Shown: one piece after another, positions 19,272-28,151 of the stretch
How positions within the stretch are numbered: position 1 is the stretch's first letter
Layout of the letters: each line of letters starts with the position of its first letter
Assembly (NCBI GenBank): GCA_000496475.1
Contig: AYMW01000001.1
Location: forward strand, 122,623 to 186,622
Direction: 5' to 3'
Length of the DNA stretch: 64,000 nt
Source of the DNA: Betaproteobacteria bacterium MOLA814
GTDB lineage: Bacteria > Pseudomonadota > Gammaproteobacteria > Burkholderiales > Burkholderiaceae_C
Made by a program: the position numbers and the translations under genes
The notes under the pieces: model-generated
Databases searched by the model: none
What the model was told of the DNA's origin: nothing
Seen by the model: only the letters and a program-made list of their open reading frames with translations

Positions 19272-20156
19272 ATGAGCATGATCACTGGCAGCATCGTCGC
19301 ACTCATTACCCCTATGCTGGACAACGGCGACGTCGACTACGACGGCCTGCGCAGGCTTATTGACTGGCATATCGACCATGGCACAGATTGCATTGGTGTG
19401 GTCGGTACAACCGGGGAATCACCTACCGTCAGTGTTCAAGAGCATTGCGACATCATTCGGGTATCCGTTGAGCAAGCTAGGGGACGCGTTCCCATCATGG
19501 CGGGTTGTGGCGCCAATTCGACTTCCGAAGCCATAGAGCTGGCGCGCTTCGCCAAAGACGTTGGCGCCGACTGCCAACTGCAGGTGGTGCCCTATTACAA
19601 CAAGCCGACGCAAGAAGGCATGTTCCAGCACTTCAAGGCCATTGCAGAGGCGGTTGACCTGCCCATGGTGTTGTACAACGTGCCCGGGCGATCGGTGGCG
19701 GATATGCAAACTGAAACCGTCGTACGACTGGCGGCCTTACCTGGCATTGTTGGCATCAAGGAAGCAACTGGCGACATCAATAGGGCTTTATGGCTCATCA
19801 AGTTGCTACCTAAAGACTTTGCCATTTATTCTGGCGATGACCCCACAGCAGTTGCCCTCATGCTGCTGGGTGGTCACGGCAATATTTCTGTAACTGCCAA
19901 TGTAGCGCCACAAGCCATGCGCGACTTGTGTGCCGCGGCATTACGCGGTGATGCAAAACAAGCCGCAGCCATGCAGCTCGCCCTGATGCCCTTGCACAAG
20001 GCCATGTTTATTGAGGCCAACCCCATCACTGTGAAATGGGCCAGCGCAAAACTGGGTTTGTCAGGCTCGGCCATTCGCTTACCCATGACACAGCTCAGCG
20101 CACACGCACATGCAGAAGTAGAAGCGGCCCTGCGAGAATGTGGCTTGCTACAGTAA
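19272..20156 (+). CDS. dapA: 4-hydroxy-tetrahydrodipicolinate synthase
   Basis: Condenses pyruvate and aspartate semialdehyde, the first committed step to lysine and meso-diaminopimelate. It has 294 residues. The Schiff-base lysine is Lys163 in GIKEATGD, the proton-relay Tyr135 and substrate-binding Arg140 lie in YNVPGRS, and GTTGESPT is at residues 45-52. bamC follows 121 bases later on the same strand, a pairing known from many proteobacteria. Confidence 0.95.
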   Translation: MSMITGSIVALITPMLDNGDVDYDGLRRLIDWHIDHGTDCIGVVGTTGESPTVSVQEHCDIIRVSVEQARGRVPIMAGCGANSTSEAIELARFAKDVGADCQLQVVPYYNKPTQEGMFQHFKAIAEAVDLPMVLYNVPGRSVADMQTETVVRLAALPGIVGIKEATGDINRALWLIKLLPKDFAIYSGDDPTAVALMLLGGHGNISVTANVAPQAMRDLCAAALRGDAKQAAAMQLALMPLHKAMFIEANPITVKWASAKLGLSGSAIRLPMTQLSAHAHAEVEAALRECGLLQ

Positions 20157-20277
20157 CAACCCGGGTTAAGAAACATGACAGTCAGGCGCGAGATTTGTGC
20201 ATGCCAACTTTCGACCCAGTCAACCCCCTCACCCATTTTTGAGTGGTGACCAACACCACACTGGAAACACATTGCTT

Positions 20278-21390
20278 ATGTCTACAACATGTTTTGCCCA
20301 CTCTTTTCAACGCAGCACCATTGCAATCAGTGTGGGCTTAGCAATACTGGCGCTGTCAGGTTGCTCGGTATTACAAGACGACAAGATCGACTACAAGACC
20401 GCTAGAAAAGGCAGCTCACTTGAAGTCCCACCAGATTTAACCCAGCTACAAAATGACTCGCGCTACCAAGCACCTGGTGCAACCGTGCGTGCCAGTGAGT
20501 TTCAAAACATCGCCAATACGCCCGCCGCCCCGGCCGCAGCCAGCAACTTGGGGGATGTGCGCATCGAGCGCCAAGGCAACCAACGGTGGCTGGTTGTAGG
20601 CCGTGCACCAGAAGCCTTGTGGGACCCTGTTCGTGACTTCTGGCAAGACAGTGGTTTTTTGTTAGACACCGACAACAAGGCCCTTGGCATCATGGAGACC
20701 GATTGGGCAGAGAACCGGGCCAAACTGCCACAAGACTTTATAAGAGACAGCTTGGGTAAGTTGTTTGACACTTTGTACTCGACTGGCGAGCTAGACAAAT
20801 TTCGCACACGTATGGAGCGCGCTGGCGCAGGCGAGACTGAAATCCACATCACACACCGCGGTATGGTTGAGACTTACACCAATGCCAAAGAAAACGAAAC
20901 AAGGTGGCAGCCACGCACCAGCGATGCAGAACTCGAAAACGAATTTTTACGCCGCTTAATGCTGAGACTGGGCGCTTCAGACGCGCAAGCTGCACAAGCT
21001 ACCGCCCAAGCAGCTCCTTTGCCCAAAGCCACAATCAAAACAAGCAGCGCAGGCGTAGAACTGTCGATGCTTGAGCCATTTGATCGCGGCTGGCGCCGTG
21101 TTGGCCTCGCCCTTGACCGCACTGGATTCACCGTTGAAGACCGTGACCGCAGCACAGGCATTTACTTTGTTCGGTATGCCCAAGCGGTTCAACTCAAGAA
21201 AGACGACAAGGGATTTTTCTCGAACTGGTTTGGATCAAACAAAACCGAAACCAAGGCAGAGCAATACCGCATTGTTGTGACGGGCGACACAACAACCAGC
21301 ACAGTCAAAGTCCAAAATGCGCAAGGTGCAGCTGCCAACGACGCAACAGCACAAGTCATTCTTAAAGTACTGGCAAGCGACTTGAAGTAA
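20278..21390 (+). CDS. bamC: Outer membrane protein assembly factor BamC
   Basis: A lipoprotein of the BAM complex that inserts beta-barrel proteins into the outer membrane. Counted from the ATG at 20278 it has 370 residues, with a signal peptide and lipobox LSGC at about residue 28. An unstructured segment with the DYKTARK region follows, the part that contacts BamD, then two similar helix-grip domains. The frame opens at 20197, but the earlier residues are polar and would block the signal peptide. A small hairpin (GTGGTG/CACCAC, 20243-20259) lies just upstream. Confidence 0.88.
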   Translation: MSTTCFAHSFQRSTIAISVGLAILALSGCSVLQDDKIDYKTARKGSSLEVPPDLTQLQNDSRYQAPGATVRASEFQNIANTPAAPAAASNLGDVRIERQGNQRWLVVGRAPEALWDPVRDFWQDSGFLLDTDNKALGIMETDWAENRAKLPQDFIRDSLGKLFDTLYSTGELDKFRTRMERAGAGETEIHITHRGMVETYTNAKENETRWQPRTSDAELENEFLRRLMLRLGASDAQAAQATAQAAPLPKATIKTSSAGVELSMLEPFDRGWRRVGLALDRTGFTVEDRDRSTGIYFVRYAQAVQLKKDDKGFFSNWFGSNKTETKAEQYRIVVTGDTTTSTVKVQNAQGAAANDATAQVILKVLASDLK

Positions 21391-21430
21391 TGTGTGCCAC
21401 CCAGTCGATACACGGCTGGCGGAACAACGC

Positions 21431-21468
21431 AAAAGGCCTCTGACTATTGACTAGTCAGAGGCCTTTTT
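21431..21468. terminator. Strong bidirectional terminator
   Basis: AAAAGGCCTCTGACTA (21431-21446) is fully complementary to the segment beginning TAGTCAGAGGCC at 21452, with a five-base loop TTGAC. It is followed by six T on the plus strand and preceded by four A, so it can end bamC transcription and that of the lipoprotein gene coming from the other side. Confidence 0.92.
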
Positions 21469-21510
21469 TATAAGCTGGATCGGTGACTAATCACCGTAAG
21501 CTGACAAGCA

Positions 21511-21741
21511 TTACTGCTTAGCAGCTTCTGTAACCGCTTCTTTAACCACTTCAACAGCAGCTGGTACAACTGCAGTTTCGGTTGCTGCAGCGGCAGGCGC
21601 TTCGACCACAGCAGGTGCTTCAACAACAACAGGTGCCTCAACAACAGGCGCTTCAACAGGCATTGCTGCCTCTTCTTTTTGACCACAAGCGGTCAAGGCG
21701 AAAACAGCGATCAGGGCTGACAACAATACGAATTTTTTCAT
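21511..21741 (-). CDS. Small Ala/Val/Pro/Glu-rich lipoprotein
   Basis: A 76-residue protein. It has a clear lipoprotein signal (MKKFVLLSALIAVFALTAC, Cys19) followed by GQKEE. The rest is low-complexity: repeats of the unit EAPVV/VEAPAVV, then TAVVPAAVEVVKEAVTEAAKQ, which could form a short amphipathic helix. It would be anchored in a membrane facing the periplasm. I know no function. The frame is open 19 codons upstream, but the signal peptide fixes the start. Confidence 0.65.
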   Translation of the reverse strand: MKKFVLLSALIAVFALTACGQKEEAAMPVEAPVVEAPVVVEAPAVVEAPAAAATETAVVPAAVEVVKEAVTEAAKQ

Positions 21742-22001
21742 GATTAAATCTACATTAGAGAGAGTTTTGCACACACAGACGGTTGCCAAAAAGATCACGT
21801 TTTAAAATGAATACTTTTTATTGCAAAATGAACTTCCATTAACTAACAGTTAGCATGGAGAGATGCATCGATCGCAATCATATGCCAAGCATTTCATAAT
21901 GGATTACCCTAGAAAAATATTTCATCTAAGCAGCATATAGCGTTGCTAAATAACAACTACAAAACCTAAGAATACCTAAAAAACACCCAAAAAACAATTG
22001 C

Positions 22002-23150
22002 TTATACGGCTTTTATATATAACCAGCCAGCTTCATACCATTCGGACACTAAGCCGCGAGCGTCATCACCCAAGGCTTGAATATCAGCGGTTGTTAGTGA
22101 TTTGCTATTTGTTAACTTTTTAATTAATTTTTTATCTAGGCCAGACGCCTTGAAACTGTCACCATTGATAAACACATGGTGGTTGTCGTACAGCATGCGC
22201 GATTTAGGTGACAGGTGCAGGGCACAGACACCGTCCCATGCGGTGTCAGCTGCCTCAAAGTAGACATTTGGCTTGGGCTCTGTCATCACCTCGCCCAAGG
22301 CACAGGCCAACGCTTTAGGTTCCTTCAGCAAGCGCGCCACAGCGTCTTGTGCAAAGGCCAGCAATGCTGGGGGCATTTCACCAGGCTCAGACGTCGGCTG
22401 CGCACCTTTGTCTGTGTAAAGTCGCTGGTCCTCATACATCTCGCTCATACGCAACAGCACCTCACCAGCCAGCCCTGCCCGCGCTGGCGCTTTAAAACCC
22501 ACAGACAGGGTCATACAGTTGGCGCCAACTGCCACACCGTCATGGGCCCAATTGGGGGGCAAATACAGCATATCGCCAGGCTCAAGCAACACCGTTTGCT
22601 CTGGCTTGAAATCGGCCAATATCTTCACCGGCATGTTGGGCTTGAGTGATAAATCAGACTGGCGGCCAATTTGCCAGCGCCTAGACCCGTGCAGCTGCAG
22701 CAAAAATACGTCATAACTGTCAAAGTGTGGCCCAACACCGCCGCCATCAGAAGCCCAAGAAACCATGACATCATCAAGGCGCGCATCAGGCAGAAAACGA
22801 AACTGCTGCATTAAAGCGTATGCCCGGCTGTTGAGGGCCTCAACGCCTTGAACCAGCATGGTCCAGTTGGATCTGGCAATTGGAGGCAGTGAGCGCCGTT
22901 TGAACGGGCCTGAGCGCATAACCCATTGTTCACCCTGCCCCACAATCACTCTTGACTCTACATCTGGCTGTTCGGCCAACGCAAACAAATCTTGGCGAGA
23001 CATGATGGCTTGCGCATCTGCGACCGCTCCCCTTATAACGGCTGGCTTACGTTGCCAGTGTTTGGCCATAAATTCAGTGGGCGACATAGCGCCAAGAACG
23101 TGCTGCGTGCATGACCCAGATTGGGGGCTTGAGAAATCTTGATGGTTCAT
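22002..23150 (-). CDS. roxA: Ribosomal oxygenase, cupin/JmjC type (YcfD/RoxA)
   Basis: A 2-oxoglutarate and Fe(II) dependent hydroxylase. The E. coli family member hydroxylates an arginine of ribosomal protein L16. The 382-residue protein has the iron ligands His142 and Asp144 in GPHFDSYD and His203 in NWAHDG, the family's LLQLHGSRRWQIG strand, and a C-terminal winged-helix-like domain. The slyD start lies 14 bases away in the other direction, so the two share one tiny promoter region. Confidence 0.88.
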   Translation of the reverse strand: MNHQDFSSPQSGSCTQHVLGAMSPTEFMAKHWQRKPAVIRGAVADAQAIMSRQDLFALAEQPDVESRVIVGQGEQWVMRSGPFKRRSLPPIARSNWTMLVQGVEALNSRAYALMQQFRFLPDARLDDVMVSWASDGGGVGPHFDSYDVFLLQLHGSRRWQIGRQSDLSLKPNMPVKILADFKPEQTVLLEPGDMLYLPPNWAHDGVAVGANCMTLSVGFKAPARAGLAGEVLLRMSEMYEDQRLYTDKGAQPTSEPGEMPPALLAFAQDAVARLLKEPKALACALGEVMTEPKPNVYFEAADTAWDGVCALHLSPKSRMLYDNHHVFINGDSFKASGLDKKLIKKLTNSKSLTTADIQALGDDARGLVSEWYEAGWLYIKAV

Positions 23151-23164
23151 GGGACAATTGTGTG

Positions 23165-23764
23165 ATGAAAATTACAGAACAATGTGTCATAGCCTTAAGC
23201 TGGACATTAAAAGATACGCTGGGTGAGGTCTTAGACCACACAGACGAGGCCACAGAGTTTTTGGTTGGTGGTGATGACCTGTTGGGCAAAATCGAAGAGG
23301 CTTTGGTTGGTCAATCCGTTGGCGCACATGTGCAACTGCAGATTGAACCAACTGATGCATTTGGCGATTACAACGAACAACTGGTGTTTTTAGAAGCGCG
23401 AACCCTTTTTCCTGACCCGCTAGAACTAGGCATGGTGTTTGAGGGCTTGCCTGAAGGTTGCAACGACAGCGCACCAACAGACAAACTGTTTTTTGTTTCA
23501 GACATTTACCCCGAGCACGTGGTCTTGGATGCCAACCACCCGCTGGCTGGTATCGCCATTCGCATCACGCTAAGCGTACAACACATACGTGAGGCAACCA
23601 TTGATGAAATAGGTGCAGGAACGCTGGGTCGCGGCTTTTTTAAAATTGAACAACCACAGATTCACTCAGCATCGCTAAAGCAACTGGAGCAAGCATCTGA
23701 AGATGGCCATGTGCATGATGAACATTGCGGTCACAACCACAACCCCAGTGACAGACTGCACTAA
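23165..23764 (+). CDS. slyD: FKBP-type peptidyl-prolyl isomerase, SlyD-like
   Basis: Prolyl isomerase and chaperone. 199 residues from the ATG at 23165. The split FKBP domain (start, and about 125-155) surrounds an insert-in-flap domain at about residues 70-120 with the AYG-like DAFGDYNEQLV. The tail holds a metal-binding His-rich stretch (HVHDEHCGHNHN), which in SlyD binds nickel. The frame is open back to 23111, inside roxA on the other strand; the SlyD consensus starts at MKITEQCV. Confidence 0.88.
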   Translation: MKITEQCVIALSWTLKDTLGEVLDHTDEATEFLVGGDDLLGKIEEALVGQSVGAHVQLQIEPTDAFGDYNEQLVFLEARTLFPDPLELGMVFEGLPEGCNDSAPTDKLFFVSDIYPEHVVLDANHPLAGIAIRITLSVQHIREATIDEIGAGTLGRGFFKIEQPQIHSASLKQLEQASEDGHVHDEHCGHNHNPSDRLH

Positions 23765-23784
23765 ACAAACCGCAACCACAATGA

Positions 23785-23808
23785 AACAAGTAGCCTAAAC
23801 TACTTGTT
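23785..23808 (+). terminator. Hairpin after slyD
   Basis: AACAAGTAG (23785-23793) and CTACTTGTT (23800-23808) are exact complements around a six-base loop, 21 bases past the slyD stop. No T run follows. It is likely the 3' end signal of slyD, opposite to the incoming dut transcript. Confidence 0.5.
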
Positions 23809-23925
23809 CATTGACGATACGACGGTCAACAACGACAGCTTAGAACGTCTTAAAGACCTACAGGTGTGAAAAACTCGCTGCAGTCACCACGGCAGGGTTG
23901 CAACCCACAGACACGACAACACACT

Positions 23926-24375
23926 TTATTGCCTGCCTGTCGAACCGTAACCGGCTTCACCGCGGTCGCTCACCTCAGCAAACTCTGGGACTTCACGAAA
24001 CTGGGCTTGCACAACCGGCACGATAACCAGTTGTGCCAAGCGCTCCATAGGCTCTAAGGTAAAGGCTTTGTCTGAACGATTCCAGGCACTCACCATGAGC
24101 TGGCCTTGGTAGTCGCTGTCAATCAAACCCACCAAATTACCCAGCACGATACCGTGCTTGTGGCCCATACCAGAGCGGGGCAAAATCATGGCTGCATAAG
24201 CCGGGTCACGCAGGTAAATGGCCATGCCCGTGGGTACCAACTGCCAAGCGTTTGCTTGCAAAGTGAGTGGCTCATCCAAGCAAGCGCGCAAATCCAAACC
24301 AGCGCTCCCCGGTGTTGCATAAGTCGGCATATGCATGCGCAAACGCGGATCAATAATTTTTATATCAAGGACCAT
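23926..24375 (-). CDS. dut: dUTP diphosphatase
   Basis: Hydrolyses dUTP to dUMP and pyrophosphate, which keeps uracil out of DNA and feeds thymidylate synthesis. The 149-residue protein has the five trimeric dUTPase motifs: [34 protein letters not shown] and [10 protein letters not shown]. An upstream TTG at 24387 is in frame, but AGG four bases before the ATG at 24375 and the usual length favour the ATG. It follows the TRAP permease gene by five bases. Confidence 0.93.
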   Translation of the reverse strand: MVLDIKIIDPRLRMHMPTYATPGSAGLDLRACLDEPLTLQANAWQLVPTGMAIYLRDPAYAAMILPRSGMGHKHGIVLGNLVGLIDSDYQGQLMVSAWNRSDKAFTLEPMERLAQLVIVPVVQAQFREVPEFAEVSDRGEAGYGSTGRQ

Positions 24376-24380
24376 ACAAC

Positions 24381-26063
24381 CTACCAATTGTCATTGCTGC
24401 TATTGCTGTTGTAGTCAATCGTCTCGATATTGAGCATGTCTTCAACTTTGTCTTTGCTGATACGCTCAACTTTTTCAATATTGCCAGATACCAAACCAGG
24501 ATTGAACAAGATGACACCCACCATGATGATCTGCAACACAATAAACGCGATTGAGCCTTTGTAAATCTGCGCGGTTGTGACAGCGGGAATACGCTCTTTG
24601 GTTATGACGTCGTCGTAGTCGTGTCTGGCAGCCACGCTGCGCAAATAAAACAAGGCGAAACCAAACGGCGGGGTCAAGAACGAGGTTTGCATGTTCATGG
24701 CAATCAATATGCCAAACCAAATCAAATCTACCCCCATTTTTTCTGCCACCGGCACCAGCATTGGGACAATGATGAACGCAATTTCAAAGAAGTCTATGAA
24801 CATGCCCAGCAGGAATACCAAAAAGTTCACAAATATCAGAAAACCCATCTGACCACCAGGCAGCTTGTCAAACAAGTGCTCTACCCAAATGTGACCATCG
24901 GCTGCGTTGAAAGTGAAACTAAAGACGGTTGAGCCAATCAAGATGAACATCACGAAGATGGACAGGCGGGTGGTGCTTTCCAGCGCACCTTTAAGTACGC
25001 TTAGACCTAATCGCCCGCGCAGAGTGGCCATCAAAAAGGCACCCAAAGCACCCATCGCGCCACCTTCTGTAGGCGTTGCAACGCCCAAGAAGATGGTGCC
25101 CAACACCAAAAAGATCAAAATCAATGGCGGAATCAGCACAAAAGTGACTTGCTCTGTCAGCCTGGAAATGAGTCCAAGCCCAGCCACTCGGTTGACCATG
25201 GCCAAACCCAAGGCCAAGAAACTGGCGACCGTGACGGACATGATGAAGCGCTCGTCACCAGGTGCTGGTGTAATCCGGTTCAGAAAGCCATTCATGACGC
25301 CTTCATGAATTTGTGACCAGCCGTAACCCACAGCCGCACAGAGCACAAACAACGCGAGCAACGAGCGGTGACCACTAGAGCCACTCTTTTCCGTGTAAAT
25401 TCTGGCCTCCATCGGCAATGCAGGCATCCAGTCAGGCTTCACGATGGCAACGCCTGCTATGAACAGCAGATACAGGCTCACCAGCATCAACCCAGGAATC
25501 AAAGCGCCTTGGTACATGTCGCCGACTGACCTGCCCAGCTGATCGGCCAACACGATCAACACCAAAGAAGGCGGCAGGGCCTGAGCCAAGGTGCCGGATG
25601 CAGTAATGGTACCCGTGGCAATGGTGCGGTTGTAGCCGTAGCGCAGCATGATTGGGAGCGATATCAAACCCATAGAAATCACTGCCGCAGCCACCACACC
25701 CGTGGTGGCTGCTAACAGCGCACCCACCAATATCACCGCTACAGCCAGACCGCCGCGCACTGGACCAAATACCTGCGCGACAGTTTCGAGCAAATCTTCA
25801 GCCATGCGGCTGCGTTCCAAAATAATACCCATCAAGGTAAAAAATGGAATCGCCAGCAACGTCTCGTTGGACATGATGCCCAGAACACGTAGCGGCAACG
25901 CTTGGAACAGCACATCAGGAAATAACCCAAGCTCCATGCCCAGAAAGCCAAAGGCCAATCCAGTTGCAGCCAGCGAAAACGCGACAGGGAAACCAAATAC
26001 CAAAAAGAACAACAAACCGGCAAACAACACCGGTACGAAATTTACTTGTAGAAAATCAATCAT
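24381..26063 (-). CDS. dctM: TRAP transporter large permease (DctM), long form
   Basis: A 560-residue permease of the long DctM class, the type paired with TakP-like binding proteins. It is over 100 residues longer than the DctM at 10750-12078, with extra length in the middle around residues 220-260. Marks are [49 protein letters not shown] and [18 protein letters not shown]. The tail is Asn/Ser-rich. It overlaps the small permease by ATGA. Confidence 0.9.
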   Translation of the reverse strand: MIDFLQVNFVPVLFAGLLFFLVFGFPVAFSLAATGLAFGFLGMELGLFPDVLFQALPLRVLGIMSNETLLAIPFFTLMGIILERSRMAEDLLETVAQVFGPVRGGLAVAVILVGALLAATTGVVAAAVISMGLISLPIMLRYGYNRTIATGTITASGTLAQALPPSLVLIVLADQLGRSVGDMYQGALIPGLMLVSLYLLFIAGVAIVKPDWMPALPMEARIYTEKSGSSGHRSLLALFVLCAAVGYGWSQIHEGVMNGFLNRITPAPGDERFIMSVTVASFLALGLAMVNRVAGLGLISRLTEQVTFVLIPPLILIFLVLGTIFLGVATPTEGGAMGALGAFLMATLRGRLGLSVLKGALESTTRLSIFVMFILIGSTVFSFTFNAADGHIWVEHLFDKLPGGQMGFLIFVNFLVFLLGMFIDFFEIAFIIVPMLVPVAEKMGVDLIWFGILIAMNMQTSFLTPPFGFALFYLRSVAARHDYDDVITKERIPAVTTAQIYKGSIAFIVLQIIMVGVILFNPGLVSGNIEKVERISKDKVEDMLNIETIDYNSNSSNDNW

Positions 26064-26641
26064 GATGCTTGCTCGCGATTGATGGCAGCAGGCGCTGCGT
26101 CAGCATCCTCTGGGTTGGTGTGTGCCAATGGATCTGGACCGCCAGCGAATAAGAAATTCAAACGCTTGATCAACTCTGACATGCCTTGCAAGCCTAACAG
26201 CGCAAAACCAGCGGGAATAAAGGCATAGACAGGCCAGCGAATAAGGCCACCAGGGTTGAATGATGTTTCGCCCGAGGTGAAAGCTTGTATGGTGATGGGC
26301 ATGCTTAAAAATATCATCAAATAGCACAGCGGCAGTAAGAATATGAGAATGCCGCCCACGTCGATCCAATTGCGTGTACGGGCTGAAAATTTATGCGACA
26401 AAAAGTCAATGCGCACATGAACATTTTTTAAAAATGCATAACCTGCACCCAGCATAAAAACGGCAGCGAACAAATACCACTGAATCTCCAGCATGGCGTT
26501 TGAGCCAATGCCAAAGGTATAACGAACCAAGGCATTGCCAGCGCTGATCATGGTGGATGCCAGTATCAGCCAAATTGCAATTTGCCCAACCAAGGTCGTC
26601 AGGGCGTCGATTGCACGGCTGATCACAAGTAAATTTTTCAT
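26060..26641 (-). CDS. dctQ: TRAP transporter small permease (DctQ)
   Basis: A 193-residue, four-segment membrane protein that partners the large permease. It carries NALVRYTFGIGSNAMLEIQWYLFA, matching the DctQ pattern, and HVRIDFLS. The frame is open to 26704, but homologues start close to MKNLLVISRAIDAL, so I use 26641. Its stop overlaps the dctM start by four bases. A strong terminator lies between this gene and the binding-protein gene upstream. Confidence 0.87.
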   Translation of the reverse strand: MKNLLVISRAIDALTTLVGQIAIWLILASTMISAGNALVRYTFGIGSNAMLEIQWYLFAAVFMLGAGYAFLKNVHVRIDFLSHKFSARTRNWIDVGGILIFLLPLCYLMIFLSMPITIQAFTSGETSFNPGGLIRWPVYAFIPAGFALLGLQGMSELIKRLNFLFAGGPDPLAHTNPEDADAAPAAINREQAS

Positions 26642-26780
26642 ATAACGGTCACTCAATGTGTCATTGGCTGTAGCGCACAACACGCGCTGTAAACAAGCTG
26701 CCATGATACAGAGGCAGCGCAGCTAAACAAACCGTGCGGATAAAAAAAATGACAACAAATTTCATATATGTTGCATCAGC

Positions 26781-26807
26781 AAAAAGCCCCGCAAAGCGGG
26801 GCTTTTT
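26781..26807. terminator. Perfect bidirectional terminator between TRAP genes
   Basis: AAAAAGCCCCGC (26781-26792), AAA, GCGGGGCTTTTT (26796-26807). The 12-bp stem is perfect and ends in five T on either strand. On the minus strand it follows the binding-protein stop by about 20 bases and precedes the small permease start by about 140 bases, so it splits the operon. Confidence 0.92.
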
Positions 26808-26827
26808 GCGACTGCCAAACAGCAAGC

Positions 26828-27907
26828 TTACAGTGCAGCTTGTTGCATGTAACGGTCAAACGTTCCTTCTGTCAAACGGTGCCACTGATTTTGGTCTTTA
26901 CGGAATTTTTCGTAATCGGCGTAAATCTTCTTCCAGTCAGCGTTGGTATCGCTCAACTCGGCGTACGAGGTTTGCGCGGCCTTGAACGCAGCGTCCATGA
27001 CGTCCTTTGGCATTTGACGCAGCTTGGTACCTGTGGCCAACAGCTCCTTCAATGCCTTGGGGTTGCGCACGTCGTACTTGGCTTGCATGTCAACGTGGGC
27101 TTGGGTAGCAGCCATGCGAACGATGGTTTGGTACTCGGTAGACAGCTTGTTGAACGCGTCCTTGTTGATAAGAACGTCCAACTCTGGACCGCCTTCCCAC
27201 CAACCTGGGTAGTAGTAGTAAGGTGCAACTTTATTAAAGCCCAATTTCTGGTCATCGTAAGGACCAACCCACTCGACGGCGTCGATGGTGCCTTTTTCCA
27301 AAGCCTGGTAAATCTCTCCACCTGGAATACTTTGTGGCACACCACCGATTTTTCCAACGATTGTGCCGCCAAAACCACCAATACGCATCTTCAAGCCCTG
27401 CATGTCAGCCAACGACTTGATTTCTTTGCGGTACCAGCCACCCATTTGGGCACCCGTGTTGCCCGCAGGGAAGTTGACCATGTTGTATTGGTCGTAAAAC
27501 TCACGCATCAACGTGCCGCCATTGCCTTGAAACATCCACGCTGTACGTTGGCGGCTGTTCAAGCCAAATGGAATGGCACAGCCCAATGCAAACGCTGGGC
27601 TCTTACCAAAGAAGTAATAAGGTGCCGTGTGTGCAGCTTCTACAGTGCCTTGTTGCACAGCGTCAACCACACCAAAGGCTGGCATCAACTCGCCGCCTGC
27701 ATGGGTTGAAATTTGAAATTTGCCGCCTGTCATGGCGCTGACGTTTTTGGCAAAATCCTCAGCACCACCATAAATGGTGTCTAGTGCTTTAGGAAAGCTA
27801 GAAGCGAGACGCCAACGGATGGTTGGCTGGGCATGAACTGCCGGTGCAACACCAGCTGCCAAAACACCGGCGATACCAGCGTTTTTGATTAGTGAACGAC
27901 GATCCAT
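26828..27907 (-). CDS. TRAP transporter substrate-binding protein, TakP-like
   Basis: A 359-residue periplasmic protein. The leader MDRRSLIKNAGIAGVLAAG has two arginines in a Tat-like context and ends VHA before QPTIRW. The body matches the TakP/YiaO-like group for 2-oxo acids: LKMRIGGFGG with the carboxylate-binding arginine, EWVGPYDDQKLG, and YPGWWEGGPELDVLIN. GGAG lies nine bases before the ATG. A 2-oxo or aromatic acid ligand is likely but not proven. It is the first gene of this transport operon. Confidence 0.9.
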   Translation of the reverse strand: MDRRSLIKNAGIAGVLAAGVAPAVHAQPTIRWRLASSFPKALDTIYGGAEDFAKNVSAMTGGKFQISTHAGGELMPAFGVVDAVQQGTVEAAHTAPYYFFGKSPAFALGCAIPFGLNSRQRTAWMFQGNGGTLMREFYDQYNMVNFPAGNTGAQMGGWYRKEIKSLADMQGLKMRIGGFGGTIVGKIGGVPQSIPGGEIYQALEKGTIDAVEWVGPYDDQKLGFNKVAPYYYYPGWWEGGPELDVLINKDAFNKLSTEYQTIVRMAATQAHVDMQAKYDVRNPKALKELLATGTKLRQMPKDVMDAAFKAAQTSYAELSDTNADWKKIYADYEKFRKDQNQWHRLTEGTFDRYMQQAAL

Positions 27908-28047
27908 ATCGGTAGACTCCGTTTTTCTATTAAGTGAATGTGCAGTTCGCGCACGGCGAACATCACAGCGAGACCAACAAAGATTAGTCAGCTGCCATTG
28001 TAGGCAATCGAGAGGCGCTTTTTCGCAGGGGTTTTCCCTTTGAATAC

Positions 28048-28063
28048 CAATGTATACGCATTG
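28048..28063. promoter_or_regulatory. Inverted repeat upstream of TRAP operon, possible GntR-type site
   Basis: CAATG-TATACG-CATTG is an inverted repeat of two 5-bp arms around a TATAC core, about 140 bases before the binding-protein start. AT-rich halves around GTATAC-like centres are common for GntR-family regulators of TRAP operons. No regulator gene is adjacent, so this is a weak inference. Confidence 0.3.
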
Positions 28064-28151
28064 TTACAACCCAAAATGCAACCTCCAAAAAAACGTGCGC
28101 ATCACTTGAAATTTTTTTAGATAAACCGTGAAATTATTATGCGGTCGCGTG

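Noticed and set aside
20197-20277. Longer BamC start
   Set aside because: The 27 extra residues are polar and would precede a lipoprotein signal peptide, which must be at the N-terminus.
26768-27709. 313-codon open frame on the plus strand
   Set aside because: It lies opposite the TRAP binding-protein gene, which has clear family motifs, a signal peptide and a ribosome site. The plus-strand protein has no recognisable domain.
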